A DNA stretch of 64,000 nucleotides from Porphyromonas gingivalis ATCC 33277 (GCF_000010505.1 NC_010729.1:544501-608500), one strand, 5' to 3'; positions 36,906 through 45,857 are shown, counted from the first letter of the stretch. The notes: a model not told the origin generated them from the sequence alone. Numbers and translations: made by a program.

Positions 36906-37901
36906 TTAAGGGACTTCTACTTTGTTCAGGATCTCATTGACGACAGCATCCGGAGTCAAACTATTAGCCTCTGCCTCATAGCTGAGTCCGATACGGTGAC
37001 GCATCACGTCATGACATACGGCACGTACATCCTCAGGAATCACATAACCTCTATGCTTGATGAAGGCGTATGCACGTGCAGCCAATGCTAAATTGATAGA
37101 AGCTCGGGGCGAAGCTCCGAAACTGATCATATCTTTCAGAGCATTCAAGCCGAATTGTTCGGGATAGCGCGTGGCAAAAACAATATCAACTATATATTGC
37201 TCGATCTTCTCATCCAGATACACCTGCCTTATCACTTGGCGCGCTTCCAGTATTTCCTCCGTAGTGATCACCGGACGAATCTCTGCCGACCGGCCACCGA
37301 TATTCTGACGAATGATCTGCATCTCCTCCTTCTTTTGGGGATAGTCTATCAGCACCTTCATCATGAATCGGTCTACCTGTGCCTCTGGCAACTGATAAGT
37401 ACCCTCTTGCTCGATAGGATTCTGGGTAGCCATTACGAGGAAAGGCTCAGGGAGCATGAAAGTCGTTTCCCCAATGGTAACCTGTCTCTCCTGCATCGCT
37501 TCGAGCAGAGCACTCTGCACTTTGGCAGGAGCACGGTTGATCTCATCAGCCAAAATAAAGTTTGCGAAAATAGGGCCTTGCTTTACTTGAAATTCCTCCC
37601 GTTTCTGGCTGTACATCATGGTACCTACCACGTCAGCTGGCAAGAGGTCCGGTGTAAATTGTATGCGGTTGTACTTGGCACTAATCAGTCCGGCCAGAGT
37701 TTTGATAGCCAAAGTCTTGGCTAATCCCGGTACTCCTTCGAGCAGGATATGTCCATCGGCCAACAGTCCGATCAGAAGCGACTCCACCAAATGGTTCTGT
37801 CCGACGATATTCTGCGCCATACCGTGCGTGATGAGATTCACAAATGAGCTTTTCTGCTCAATAAGCTCTGTAAGAGCCTTTATGTCAATGGTTTCACTCA
37901 T
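36906..37901 (-). CDS. moxR: MoxR-family AAA+ ATPase
   Basis: A 331-aa AAA+ ATPase that probably acts as a chaperone on the VWA proteins of the operon. Walker A is GVPGLAKTL (about 56-64) and Walker B is FILADEINRAPAK. Sensor 1 is ATQNPIEQEGTYQLPEAQ and the C-terminal lid has GASPRASINLA. It is the first gene of an eight-gene minus-strand operon (moxR to batE). nadA ends 101 bases upstream, so read-through is possible. Confidence 0.93.
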   Translation of the reverse strand: MSETIDIKALTELIEQKSSFVNLITHGMAQNIVGQNHLVESLLIGLLADGHILLEGVPGLAKTLAIKTLAGLISAKYNRIQFTPDLLPADVVGTMMYSQKREEFQVKQGPIFANFILADEINRAPAKVQSALLEAMQERQVTIGETTFMLPEPFLVMATQNPIEQEGTYQLPEAQVDRFMMKVLIDYPQKKEEMQIIRQNIGGRSAEIRPVITTEEILEARQVIRQVYLDEKIEQYIVDIVFATRYPEQFGLNALKDMISFGASPRASINLALAARAYAFIKHRGYVIPEDVRAVCHDVMRHRIGLSYEAEANSLTPDAVVNEILNKVEVP

Positions 37902-38002
37902 TTTTTTCTATATCTTTTTCTTGCTAAATACTAATGAAGATTATGCACACCATCTCATGTTGAGATAGACATATAGCATCCTGCAGGGTTTAAGCGCGAA
38001 GT

Positions 38003-38929
38003 TCAGCCAACGGCCAGCATTCGCTCGATCGAGAGCAAAGCCTTCTCCCTGATTTCGGCAGGCACTTTTACTTCATAACGGTTGTGGCGGAGAGCTTCCA
38101 AGACCTCCCACAAACCTGTTTGTTTCATATGAAAACAGCGGTTGTCGGGTTGAATGGCAATAAACGTTTTACCCGGATTTTCTTTCCGTAACACGTGTAG
38201 CGTCTCCGGCTCTGTCGCAATAACAAACATTTTTTTGTCGGACTCCCGAGCATGATTAAGAATACCGGCCGTGGAATACATAAAGCAGCGATCGCTACTC
38301 AGCACTCGTGGCGAATGAGAACCCTCGCTCTCCGGATGAATGAGAATATCAGCATCGGGATACAGCTCCATAGCCTCTAAGATGGATTCTTCCGTAATCC
38401 GCTCATGTACGAAACACGAAGCATTCCAAAGTTCCATCTCCCGTCCTGTCTTCCGCGAGATATAAGCTCCAAGGTTTCTATCCGGGCCAAAGAGAATTTT
38501 TCTGTCTCGAGGCAAGCTCTCCACTACCTTGAGTGCATTGCTGCTTGTACAGCAGTAGTCCGTCCAAGCCTTTACCTCGGCAGTCGTATTGACATAGCTA
38601 ACGATGAGTCCATCCGGGTTCTGCTCCTTCCACCGACGCAAGCCTTCAGCAGAGGCACCTTCGGCCAAAGAACAACCGGCATATTTCGTGGGAGTGAGGA
38701 TAGTCTTCTGTGGCGAAATAATCGAAGCCGTTTCGGCCATGAAGTGGACTCCGCAAAAGAGTATCGTGTCCGCCTCCGTATCGGCAGCCTGACGGGACAG
38801 ACCAAGAGAATCGCCGATATAATCGGCAATGTCCTGCACCTCAGGGCGTGCATAGTAGTGCGCCAAAATAATGGCATTCCGTTCTTTCTTGAGAAGTTCT
38901 ATCTCCTTAAGAATATCCTTTGTTTGCAT
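38003..38929 (-). CDS. nadA: Quinolinate synthase
   Basis: Condenses iminoaspartate with dihydroxyacetone phosphate to quinolinate using a [4Fe-4S] cluster. The 308-aa protein has HYYARPEVQDIAD and GDSLGLSR in the first domain. The three cluster cysteines by alignment are Cys86 (YAGCSLAEGA), Cys172 (ASCFVHERI) and Cys265 (NRCFHMKQTGL). It is the third gene of the de novo NAD operon, 19 bases after nadC. Confidence 0.95.
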   Translation of the reverse strand: MQTKDILKEIELLKKERNAIILAHYYARPEVQDIADYIGDSLGLSRQAADTEADTILFCGVHFMAETASIISPQKTILTPTKYAGCSLAEGASAEGLRRWKEQNPDGLIVSYVNTTAEVKAWTDYCCTSSNALKVVESLPRDRKILFGPDRNLGAYISRKTGREMELWNASCFVHERITEESILEAMELYPDADILIHPESEGSHSPRVLSSDRCFMYSTAGILNHARESDKKMFVIATEPETLHVLRKENPGKTFIAIQPDNRCFHMKQTGLWEVLEALRHNRYEVKVPAEIREKALLSIERMLAVG

Positions 38930-38948
38930 ACAAAAACCAACTTAAAGC

Positions 38949-39791
38949 TTACTGAGTAAGGAGGAAATTCATGCTGATGTCCATGGCCGTAACGCTATGA
39001 GTCAAAGCGCCTACGCTGATGTAATCAACACCCGTTTCTGCCACACTTTGCAGCCGTTCGAGTGTCATATTGCCGCTGGCTTCTGTCCTGGCCCGACCGG
39101 CAATCAGCCTCACCGCTTCGCACATGGTATCGTTGTCCATATTGTCCAGCATGATTATGTCTGCACCATAGCGTACTGCTTCTTCGACCTCAGCCAAATT
39201 GGACGTTTCCACTTCCAGCTTGATCGAGAGAGGGAGTGCTCTTCTCGCCGCTTCGATGGCTTGGGGTATCCCTCCGGCTACCTTGATGTGATTGTCCTTG
39301 AGCATAATCATATCATAGAGTCCCATGCGATGATTATGTCCACCGCCATGGCGAACGGCCATCTTGTCCGTTATTCGCATACCGGGTGCCGTCTTACGGG
39401 TATCCAAAAGCCTTACAGCCGTACCTTTCAAAGCCTCGGCATAGCGCGCGGTCATAGTGGCAATACCACTCATTCTTTGCAAAAAATTAAGTGCCAATCG
39501 TTCGGCTTGCAACAAAGCCCGGTAACTGCCTTCCACACGCAGGATTACTTGACCGCGTTTTACGGAGTCGCCATCCGATACATAGGGAGTCCAAGTCACG
39601 GCTTCGAATCGTTCGAAGACACGGCGAGCTACCTCCATGCCGGATATGATGCCATCAGCCTTCATTACCATTGTGGCTGCAGCTCCTTCCGATTGGGGGA
39701 TAATGGCATTGGAAGAAATGTCTCCATCGGCAATGTCCTCTGCAATTGCCAGATCGATCAATTTTTCCAAAAGCATTTCTTCATGAGTCAT
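38949..39791 (-). CDS. nadC: Nicotinate-nucleotide pyrophosphorylase
   Basis: Converts quinolinate and PRPP to nicotinate mononucleotide with loss of CO2. The 280-aa type II phosphoribosyltransferase has EDIADGDISSNAI at the N-terminus, LNFLQRMSGIAT, LLDTRKTAPGMR with substrate-binding Arg and Lys, AVRHGGGHNHRMGLYDMIMLKDNH split across the active site, and LEVETSNLAE. It lies between nadB and nadA. Confidence 0.95.
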   Translation of the reverse strand: MTHEEMLLEKLIDLAIAEDIADGDISSNAIIPQSEGAAATMVMKADGIISGMEVARRVFERFEAVTWTPYVSDGDSVKRGQVILRVEGSYRALLQAERLALNFLQRMSGIATMTARYAEALKGTAVRLLDTRKTAPGMRITDKMAVRHGGGHNHRMGLYDMIMLKDNHIKVAGGIPQAIEAARRALPLSIKLEVETSNLAEVEEAVRYGADIIMLDNMDNDTMCEAVRLIAGRARTEASGNMTLERLQSVAETGVDYISVGALTHSVTAMDISMNFLLTQ

Positions 39792-39822
39792 AACTTAAAA
39801 GTGATGAGGGTATTACGGATGT

Positions 39823-41379
39823 TTATTTGGTATTTCCCGCTCCGCCGGCAAGGGTGTAAGAGGAGTGCTTGCGATAGGCTTCGCTCGTATCGGGATAGTC
39901 TTCCCGATAATGCCCTCCTCTACTTTCTCGGCGAGCTATCGCCCCCCGAACGATGAGCTGACCCACTGTCAGCAGCTGCTCGGCAAAACAAGCATAAAGA
40001 TCTTCTGTTCCGAGTAGTGTCCGCCGAAGTTCTTCTATCTTCCGATCCACGGACAGAAGACCTTCTTCGTTACGAATGATACCGACATAATCGGTCATCA
40101 GACGGGACAACTGCTCTTTTACCTTATGATAGAGCGATGCATCTTTCGGCTTAGGATAGCCAACCACGCTCAATGGCATTGTCGGATAGTCAATCGAATC
40201 CGAGGCAATCGTATCAGCCACAACACGATGACCGAACACGAGGCATTCGATCAGAGAATTGGAGGCCAACCTGTTTGCCCCCATTATTCCAGTAGAAGCC
40301 ACCTCTCCCACAGCATATAGATGAGGTACGGCCGTACAGCCATTCAGATCCGTACTAATCCCTCCCACTGTGTAGTGTGCAGCCGGAGCCACAGGAATAC
40401 GGTCTGTCAGATCCAAACCCAACTCTGCACAGCGAGCACATATCGTGGGAAAACGTTTGCGAATATGATCCGGATCCAGATGTCGTAAATCGAGATAGAC
40501 ATATTCGTCTCCCAAACGTCGCATCTCTAAGAAGATCCGCCGTGCCACCACATCGCGAGGAGCCAATTCGCCCAATTCGTGAACGCCTTGCATGAAGCGT
40601 TCGCCTCTACTATTATATAGATGCGCCCCTTCTCCCCGTACGGCCTCACTGATCAGGAAGGCTTCTCCTTTCGGATTGTACAGAGCTGTGGGATGAAATT
40701 GGACAAACTCCATGTCGCGCACCTCACAGCCGGCATGATAGCAGAGGGCAATCCCATCTCCGAGGGTACCCTGCGGATTGGTAGATCTTCGGTAGATGGC
40801 AGCCGATCCCCCGGTGGCCATCACCGTATGCTTGCCATAGAAAACGACTTCACGCCCATGTCCCCAATCCCATGTACGTACGCCACGGCAACCGAGGTCG
40901 TCTATCAGCAATTCGACCGCTTGGTGATTGACAAATATCTCTATTGCAGAAGTTTGCAGCACGCTATCGATCATAAAGCTCGTGAGCATCCTACCGGTAG
41001 AATCACCCCCTGCATGCAGAATCCGCTTGTGGTGGTGTCCGCCTTCAAGCCCCAGAGCCAATAGGCCATCGGCTTCCGTATCGAAACGCATCCCCCAACG
41101 GATCAACTCATCGATCCGCTCCGGAGCCTCTTCGGCAAGTACCCTTACGGCTTCATCCTCACAAAGGCCCCGACCTGCTTCGACCGTATCGTTATAGTGG
41201 TTGTCCGGTGCATCGTCAGCAGCAGTAACCGCTGCGACTCCCCCTTGTGCAAAGTACGAATTGCTCTCATGGATGTCAGCTTTGGTTATCAGAGCTACCC
41301 GACCATGCTTCGAAGCCTTGAAAGCCGTATAGAGGCCGGCAAGGCCGCCTCCGACTACGATATAATCAAACCGATTCAT
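39823..41379 (-). CDS. nadB: L-aspartate oxidase
   Basis: Flavoenzyme that oxidises aspartate to iminoaspartate; under anaerobic conditions it can use fumarate as acceptor, which fits the organism. From ATG 41379 it has 518 aa. VVGGGLAGLYTAF is the FAD-binding start, with NSYFAQGGVAA, ALGLEGGHHHKRILHAGGD and HYTVGGIST in the active site, and GANRLASNSLIECLVFG near the flavin. It is homologous to FrdA. The C-terminal helical domain is present. It is the first gene of nadB-nadC-nadA. Confidence 0.95.
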   Translation of the reverse strand: MNRFDYIVVGGGLAGLYTAFKASKHGRVALITKADIHESNSYFAQGGVAAVTAADDAPDNHYNDTVEAGRGLCEDEAVRVLAEEAPERIDELIRWGMRFDTEADGLLALGLEGGHHHKRILHAGGDSTGRMLTSFMIDSVLQTSAIEIFVNHQAVELLIDDLGCRGVRTWDWGHGREVVFYGKHTVMATGGSAAIYRRSTNPQGTLGDGIALCYHAGCEVRDMEFVQFHPTALYNPKGEAFLISEAVRGEGAHLYNSRGERFMQGVHELGELAPRDVVARRIFLEMRRLGDEYVYLDLRHLDPDHIRKRFPTICARCAELGLDLTDRIPVAPAAHYTVGGISTDLNGCTAVPHLYAVGEVASTGIMGANRLASNSLIECLVFGHRVVADTIASDSIDYPTMPLSVVGYPKPKDASLYHKVKEQLSRLMTDYVGIIRNEEGLLSVDRKIEELRRTLLGTEDLYACFAEQLLTVGQLIVRGAIARRESRGGHYREDYPDTSEAYRKHSSYTLAGGAGNTK

Positions 41380-41401
41380 TCCGGACAAATTGATATGCCC
41401 G

Positions 41402-41409
41402 CAAAGATA
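41402..41409 (-). promoter_or_regulatory. Candidate -7 box TATCTTTG for the nad operon
   Basis: Minus-strand TATCTTTG matches TAnnTTTG only 23 bases before the nadB ATG, giving a very short leader. No clear NadR/NrtR/NiaR-type operator was recognised nearby. Confidence 0.5.
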
Positions 41410-41601
41410 AAGCAAATAAAAGGTTATCCGAAGGCAGGGAGAGATGGAGGGTAAGCTAAAGGTCTAAAGGCGGATTAACACGATTACGAATAAAAGAAGA
41501 CGTCTCCGAGCTGTGCGTTGCAACAACATTACTAAATCTGAAAGCTATTCCCTGTGAAAAAAGGGAGACCACGAAAATAATAATCTGCTCAAAAATCATG
41601 C

Positions 41602-41923
41602 GCCAAAAAAGTTTTCAACAACGAAGACGAGTTTGGAACGATTCCAAATAAGTATCTGTAGAGAGGAGAAAAGCAAGGGAAAAGTGGAAGGAAAAGGAAC
41701 TGCCATAGATCGAAATTCCACTTAAAACAAGCCGTACAACGATCTGTATATAAAGCGTTTTCAATTTGTATACAAATCGTTTTCATTTTATATATAAATC
41801 GTTTTTGATAAATATATAGATCGTAAGTGATTTGTATATAAATCGTGGGCTCAAAAAAAGCCTTTTCCGAAGCTGATATAAAAGAAGCACCCGCCGAGTT
41901 CTACGGAGAACTCCGACGGGTGC
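41602..41923. repeat. Dispersed composite intergenic repeat, copy B
   Basis: Second copy of the element at 7178-7500 in the same orientation. The end module GTTTTCAACAACGAAGACGA at 41611 is followed by GTTTGGAACGATTCCAAATA. The AT-rich block with repeated TATATAAATCGTTTTC-like units spans 41739-41845, then GCTGATATAAAAGAAGCACC leads into a hairpin (41887-41923). The large gap 41380-42498 holds this element, the inverted fragment at 42306-42357 and no credible gene; 41924-42305 shows nothing recognisable. Confidence 0.85.
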
Positions 41924-42305
41924 AGTCCGGATATGTATGTGGTGGGGCCTATGCCAAGATGCTATCTTGCTGCATGTGATTCGATGTAGCTGCACGATTC
42001 CCCTCTACAGTCTCGGACCGGATCGAGGACTGTCGCTGCTGTGCTGAGGGATCCGAATAGGAGCCTGTTCGGGCTTGATGTCAGGTGATGGGGCATAGTC
42101 GGTAGTTTATGGATGTGTGGCATAATAATATAATACTCTCTTTTTTCAGTTAATTGCTCGCTTCCAATACACGGGGAAATTCACTGTTCGGAGCAATGCT
42201 TTTCGGAAGGCAAAATTAGTCAATTCTTTTTCCCTTGCCAATGACCGCTGTGCTTATACTTGAAAAACGGAATGTGCAAGAGCGCAGGGGAACCACATCA
42301 AAATC

Positions 42306-42357
42306 CGAGTAACATCTTCGTTGTTGAAAATTTTTTTCGCTCCTGTTTTTGGGCTAT
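42306..42357. repeat. Inverted fragment of the composite repeat's end module
   Basis: Read on the minus strand this gives CCCAAAAACAGGAGC, an A-run, then TTTTCAACAACGAAGATG. It matches the left-end module of copies A and B but points the other way. With copy B it encloses about 750 bases between inverted ends. Confidence 0.7.
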
Positions 42358-42498
42358 GTATCATCCTTTTTAGGTACATATGGAGGAAAAAAGAATAAAC
42401 AAAATGCAAGCATTAAATTACGGCAGAGAAGAGATAGAGCGAAAGGCTTTTCGTTCCATTTCTTTCGGTTGCGTACTTGTTTTATTAAGTTTGCTCCT

Positions 42499-43122
42499 AT
42501 GAAGCAGATAGAAGATATAACCGAATTTCGCTCTTCGCCTGAGCTTGTGGACAAACTGTATAAGCATGGCATCCTCAAGGTCTACAAGGCCGGCAGCGTT
42601 ATCCTCAATGAGAATGCACATGTCCGGTCCATTCCTATCGTTATCAAAGGGGTCATGAGAGTAATCCGTACCGAAGAGGATGGCAGAGAAATCCTGCTCT
42701 ACTATATCAAGGCAGGCGAAAGCTGTATCATGTCTTTTCTTGGGGGCCTGCACAATGAGACAAGCAAGGTGAAGGTGGAGATCGAAGACGATGCCGAGAT
42801 TCTTTTCTTGCCCGTCGATAAGGTTTCCCTCTTTATGAAGGAGCATCCCGAATGGCTCAACTACATCTTCCGCTCCTATCACAAGCGATTCGAGGAGCTA
42901 TTAGATACGGTGAATGCCATTGCTTTCAAGAAGATGGACGAACGCCTACTGGCCCTCATTCAAAAGAAAGCCGAACTCGTGGAGGGTAATACCATACAGA
43001 TCACGCACGAACAACTGGCCAATGAATTGGGAACAGCCAGAGCTGTGGTATCAAGGCTGCTCAAACAATTGGAAGAATCCGGCATCGTTCGCTTAGGGCG
43101 TAACAAAATCACCCTTATGTGA
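42499..43122 (+). CDS. Crp/Fnr-family transcription regulator
   Basis: A 207-aa regulator. The cyclic-nucleotide-binding-like beta barrel spans about 20-120 and a winged helix about 150-205, with the recognition region ITHEQLANELGTARAVVSRL. It lacks the N-terminal cysteine cluster of Fnr. The only cysteine is Cys76 in GESCIMSF, at the pocket edge. The start at ATG 42499 fits family length; the frame extends upstream to 42349 without similarity. TAAGTTTG at 42486-42493 matches a -7 box but is so close to the ATG that it would give an almost leaderless message. Its neighbours suggest it controls sulfur-handling genes. Confidence 0.88.
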   Translation: MKQIEDITEFRSSPELVDKLYKHGILKVYKAGSVILNENAHVRSIPIVIKGVMRVIRTEEDGREILLYYIKAGESCIMSFLGGLHNETSKVKVEIEDDAEILFLPVDKVSLFMKEHPEWLNYIFRSYHKRFEELLDTVNAIAFKKMDERLLALIQKKAELVEGNTIQITHEQLANELGTARAVVSRLLKQLEESGIVRLGRNKITLM

Positions 43123-43163
43123 CCAAAGTAGCTATACACCGCTCCGGATATGATGACCTTTGC
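43118..43163 (+). promoter_or_regulatory. Operator/promoter before the TauE/SafE gene
   Basis: TGTGACCAAAGTAGCTATAC (43118-43137), 16 bases, then TGACCTTTGC (43154-43163). The 3' box resembles the -7 element TAnnTTTG. The same layout recurs at 44006-44051 with identical spacing. The 5' end overlaps the stop codon of the Crp-family gene. A dyad (CTCCGG...TGATGA...TCATCA...CCGGAG, 43142-43181) also lies here. Confidence 0.65.
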
Positions 43164-43186
43164 CTCATCATAAAACCGGAGACTGT

Positions 43187-43993
43187 ATGCTTATAGCAGG
43201 TTACTTGGCATCTATTTTAATCGGCCTGTCACTCGGCCTTATCGGTGGCGGAGGGAGTATCCTCACCGTTCCCGTACTCGTATATCTGATGGGCATAGAC
43301 CCTGTCTTGGGCACGGCCTATTCGCTTTTTATCGTGGGAGCTACCAGTGTGGTCGGGAGTATCTCATACTTCCGCCGTTCGCTCGTGGACGTTCGTACTG
43401 CAGTGCTTTTCGGTCTGCCATCGATCTTCGCCGTATTCCTGACGAGAGCTTATCTGGTACCGGCGATTCCGGAGTGTGTATTGAGCCCGGGCAGTTTTGC
43501 GATCGACCGGAACATGCTCCTGATGCTCTTGTTTGCCGTACTGATGCTTACGGCATCCGTCAGCATGATCAGACCGGCTAAAATGCAGGAGAAAGCATCA
43601 CAGAGACCCCCCAAGCCGAAACAGCCCCGTTATGCCCTGATCCTCCTTGAGGGAATTGTGGTCGGTACGCTCACAGGGCTTGTCGGTGCCGGAGGAAGCT
43701 TCTTGATCATCCCTGCCTTAGTCTTCCTCGGAGGCCTACCGATGAAACAAGCTATCGGCACCTCACTTGTAATCATATCAGCCAAATCGCTCTTGGGATT
43801 TCTGGGAGAGAATAATCCGGCAGGTCTCGACTGGGGGCTTCTCCTCTCGGTAACAGCTTTTGCCATCATCGGGATATTCATCGGAATGAAACTCTCCCAA
43901 TATATTGACGGAGACAAACTCAAGCCGGCATTCGGCTGGTTCGTCTTTGTCATGGGGCTATACATCATTCTCAAAGAGACCATACTCGTATAG
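43187..43993 (+). CDS. TauE/SafE-family sulfite/sulfur-anion permease
   Basis: A 268-aa membrane protein with about eight helices, in two homologous halves. Each half starts with a glycine-rich loop: LGLIGGGGSILTVPVLVY (about 16-33) and GTLTGLVGAGGSFLIIPALV (about 164-183). These are the TauE/SafE signatures. Members export sulfite, sulfoacetate or thiosulfate-like anions. Its neighbours (MBL-rhodanese, rhodanese) point to a sulfur anion substrate. Start ATG 43187 was chosen over a TTG at 43160. Confidence 0.85.
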   Translation: MLIAGYLASILIGLSLGLIGGGGSILTVPVLVYLMGIDPVLGTAYSLFIVGATSVVGSISYFRRSLVDVRTAVLFGLPSIFAVFLTRAYLVPAIPECVLSPGSFAIDRNMLLMLLFAVLMLTASVSMIRPAKMQEKASQRPPKPKQPRYALILLEGIVVGTLTGLVGAGGSFLIIPALVFLGGLPMKQAIGTSLVIISAKSLLGFLGENNPAGLDWGLLLSVTAFAIIGIFIGMKLSQYIDGDKLKPAFGWFVFVMGLYIILKETILV

Positions 43994-44005
43994 CTCGCGT
44001 CATTG

Positions 44006-44051
44006 TGTGATTAAAGTAGCTGTACGAGCCGGAAAGGTGGTTGATCTTTGC
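44006..44051 (+). promoter_or_regulatory. Operator/promoter before the MBL-rhodanese gene
   Basis: TGTGATTAAAGTAGCTGTAC (44006-44025), 16 bases, then TGATCTTTGC (44042-44051). It differs from the 43118 copy at three positions of the 20-base box and one of the 10-base box, with the same spacing. The ATG follows 34 bases after the second box. Confidence 0.65.
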
Positions 44052-44085
44052 ACTGACAGACAAGCAATAATAACATTCGACAAAT

Positions 44086-45501
44086 ATGAAAATAGAACAG
44101 ATTTACACAGGCTGCTTAGCCCAGGGTGCATACTACATCACTTCGATGGGAGAGGCTGCCATCATCGACCCACTGCGTGAAATCACGCCCTACCTCGAAC
44201 GTCTCAAATGCGACGGGGTAAAGCTCAAATACATATTGGAGACGCATTTCCATGCCGACTTTGTGAGCGGACACCTTGATCTGAGCCGTGCCACAGGTGC
44301 TCCCATTGTTTATGGACCTACGGCTAAGCCCGGATTCGATGCGATAGTAGCTGAGGATAATCAGATCTTCGAGTTGGGTAATGTAAAGATCCGAGTGCTT
44401 CATACACCCGGACATACGATGGAAAGCTCTTGCTTCCTGCTTATCGACGAAAACGGACGCGAGACGGCTCTCTTCAGTGGCGACACACTCTTCCTGGGGG
44501 ATGTCGGCCGTCCTGACCTGGCGCAGAAAGCAGCAAACTTGACACAGGAAGAACTGGCCGGCCTGCTCTATGATAGTCTCTACACCAAGATCCTCCCCTT
44601 GTCGGACGACATCATCGTATATCCGGCTCACGGTGCAGGATCGGCCTGTGGCAAGAATATGATGCAGGAGACAGTGGACAGCCTTGGCAACCAAAAGCGC
44701 GTTAATTACGCTCTTAATCAACCGAGCAAGGAAGCGTTTATAGCATCTGTGATAGAGGGCTTGCTGCCACCGCCGGCTTATTTCGGAGGCAATGTGGCTA
44801 TGAACAAGATGGGATATGACAGCATCGACAACGTGATGGAGCGCGGACTCTCCGCCCTCTCGGCCACGGACTTCGAAGCGATAGCCGAAACGTCCGATGC
44901 TCTGGTGCTCGATACGAGAGCTCCCGGTGTGTTCGCCCAAGGCTTCATTCCTCGCTCGATCAACATCGGTTTGGATGGGGATTTCGCCCCTTGGGTCGGT
45001 ACGATGATCGTAGACGTGAAGCAACCTCTGTTGCTTGTGGCAGATCCGGGACGTGAGCAGGAAGTGATCACAAGGCTCAGCCGTGTGGGATTCGATCAGG
45101 TACTGGGCTATTTGGATGGCGGATTCGATACATGGAATACCTCGGGTAAAGAAATCGACCACGTCGAATGCATTACGGCCAACGAATTTGCCGAACGATT
45201 CTGCCCTGAAGAGAGTCTCGTGTTCGATGTGCGCAAGGAGAGCGAATACGCAGCTGAGCACGTGGAAGGAGCTTATAGCCGTCCGCTCGCCTATATCAAT
45301 GACTGGATACAGGATATTCCCCGAGACCGCCACTTCTATCTGCATTGTATAGGTGGATACCGCAGTATGATTGCATCCAGCATCCTACTCTCGCGAGGCT
45401 ATCGTAATTTCACGGACATCGAAGGTGGATTCGCAAGCATTGCGCAGACCGGTGTTCCCAAAACGGACTATGTATGTCAAAGCAAAGTGTCAAAAAAATA
45501 A
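44086..45501 (+). CDS. Metallo-beta-lactamase-rhodanese protein (persulfide dioxygenase-like)
   Basis: A 471-aa cytoplasmic protein. The N-terminal MBL domain (1-240) has THFHADFVSGH (53-63), HTPGH, SGDTLFLGD and YPAHGAG metal-ligand segments in the ETHE1/persulfide dioxygenase arrangement, where Fe(II) is bound and glutathione persulfide is oxidised to sulfite. Two rhodanese domains follow. The first (about 260-360) has no catalytic cysteine; the second has Cys421 in YLHCIGGYRS. An O2-consuming dioxygenase in an anaerobe may serve oxidative or sulfide stress. The downstream rhodanese gene overlaps by 28 bases. Confidence 0.85.
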   Translation: MKIEQIYTGCLAQGAYYITSMGEAAIIDPLREITPYLERLKCDGVKLKYILETHFHADFVSGHLDLSRATGAPIVYGPTAKPGFDAIVAEDNQIFELGNVKIRVLHTPGHTMESSCFLLIDENGRETALFSGDTLFLGDVGRPDLAQKAANLTQEELAGLLYDSLYTKILPLSDDIIVYPAHGAGSACGKNMMQETVDSLGNQKRVNYALNQPSKEAFIASVIEGLLPPPAYFGGNVAMNKMGYDSIDNVMERGLSALSATDFEAIAETSDALVLDTRAPGVFAQGFIPRSINIGLDGDFAPWVGTMIVDVKQPLLLVADPGREQEVITRLSRVGFDQVLGYLDGGFDTWNTSGKEIDHVECITANEFAERFCPEESLVFDVRKESEYAAEHVEGAYSRPLAYINDWIQDIPRDRHFYLHCIGGYRSMIASSILLSRGYRNFTDIEGGFASIAQTGVPKTDYVCQSKVSKK

Positions 45502-45857
45502 TATCGTTTTCCTTAACCATCATTATTGCAATTGTCATGTTAGGATTACTGAAAAATCTATTCTCGCAGTCTGACGATAAGGCTCTGAGTGAGGCTATTC
45601 GCAACGGCGCCTTTCTGGTCGATGTGCGTACGCCGGGTGAATTTGCATCAGGCAGTGTAGCCGGAGCCGTGAATATTCCGCTGGACCGGATAGCATCTCG
45701 CCTGAATGAACTAAAGAATAAGAAGACCATCATCGTCTTCTGTCGCAGCGGCAACAGAAGCAGCCGGGCCAAGAGCATTCTCGAACGCAACGGCTTCTCC
45801 AACGTACTCGATGGAGGCACCTGGGGGCATGTAGCCTCTCTGAAAGGCGATCAGTGA
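45474..45857 (+). CDS. Membrane-anchored rhodanese
   Basis: A 127-aa single-domain rhodanese with an N-terminal membrane helix (about 8-27). DVRTPGEFASGSVAGAVNIP (50-69) is the N-terminal rhodanese signature and Cys90 in VFCRSGNRSS is the persulfide-carrying residue. Depending on helix orientation, the domain may face the periplasm, where it could handle sulfide-derived sulfur or cyanide. It overlaps the MBL-rhodanese gene by 28 bases, so it is translated with it. Confidence 0.9.
   Translation: MSKQSVKKIISFSLTIIIAIVMLGLLKNLFSQSDDKALSEAIRNGAFLVDVRTPGEFASGSVAGAVNIPLDRIASRLNELKNKKTIIVFCRSGNRSSRAKSILERNGFSNVLDGGTWGHVASLKGDQ

Noticed and set aside
44260-44290. Loss of the MBL His in HFHADF as a sign of inactivity
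   Set aside because: Persulfide-dioxygenase-type enzymes need only two His and one Asp for iron, and many homologues with THFHADFVSGH occur; the other ligands are present.
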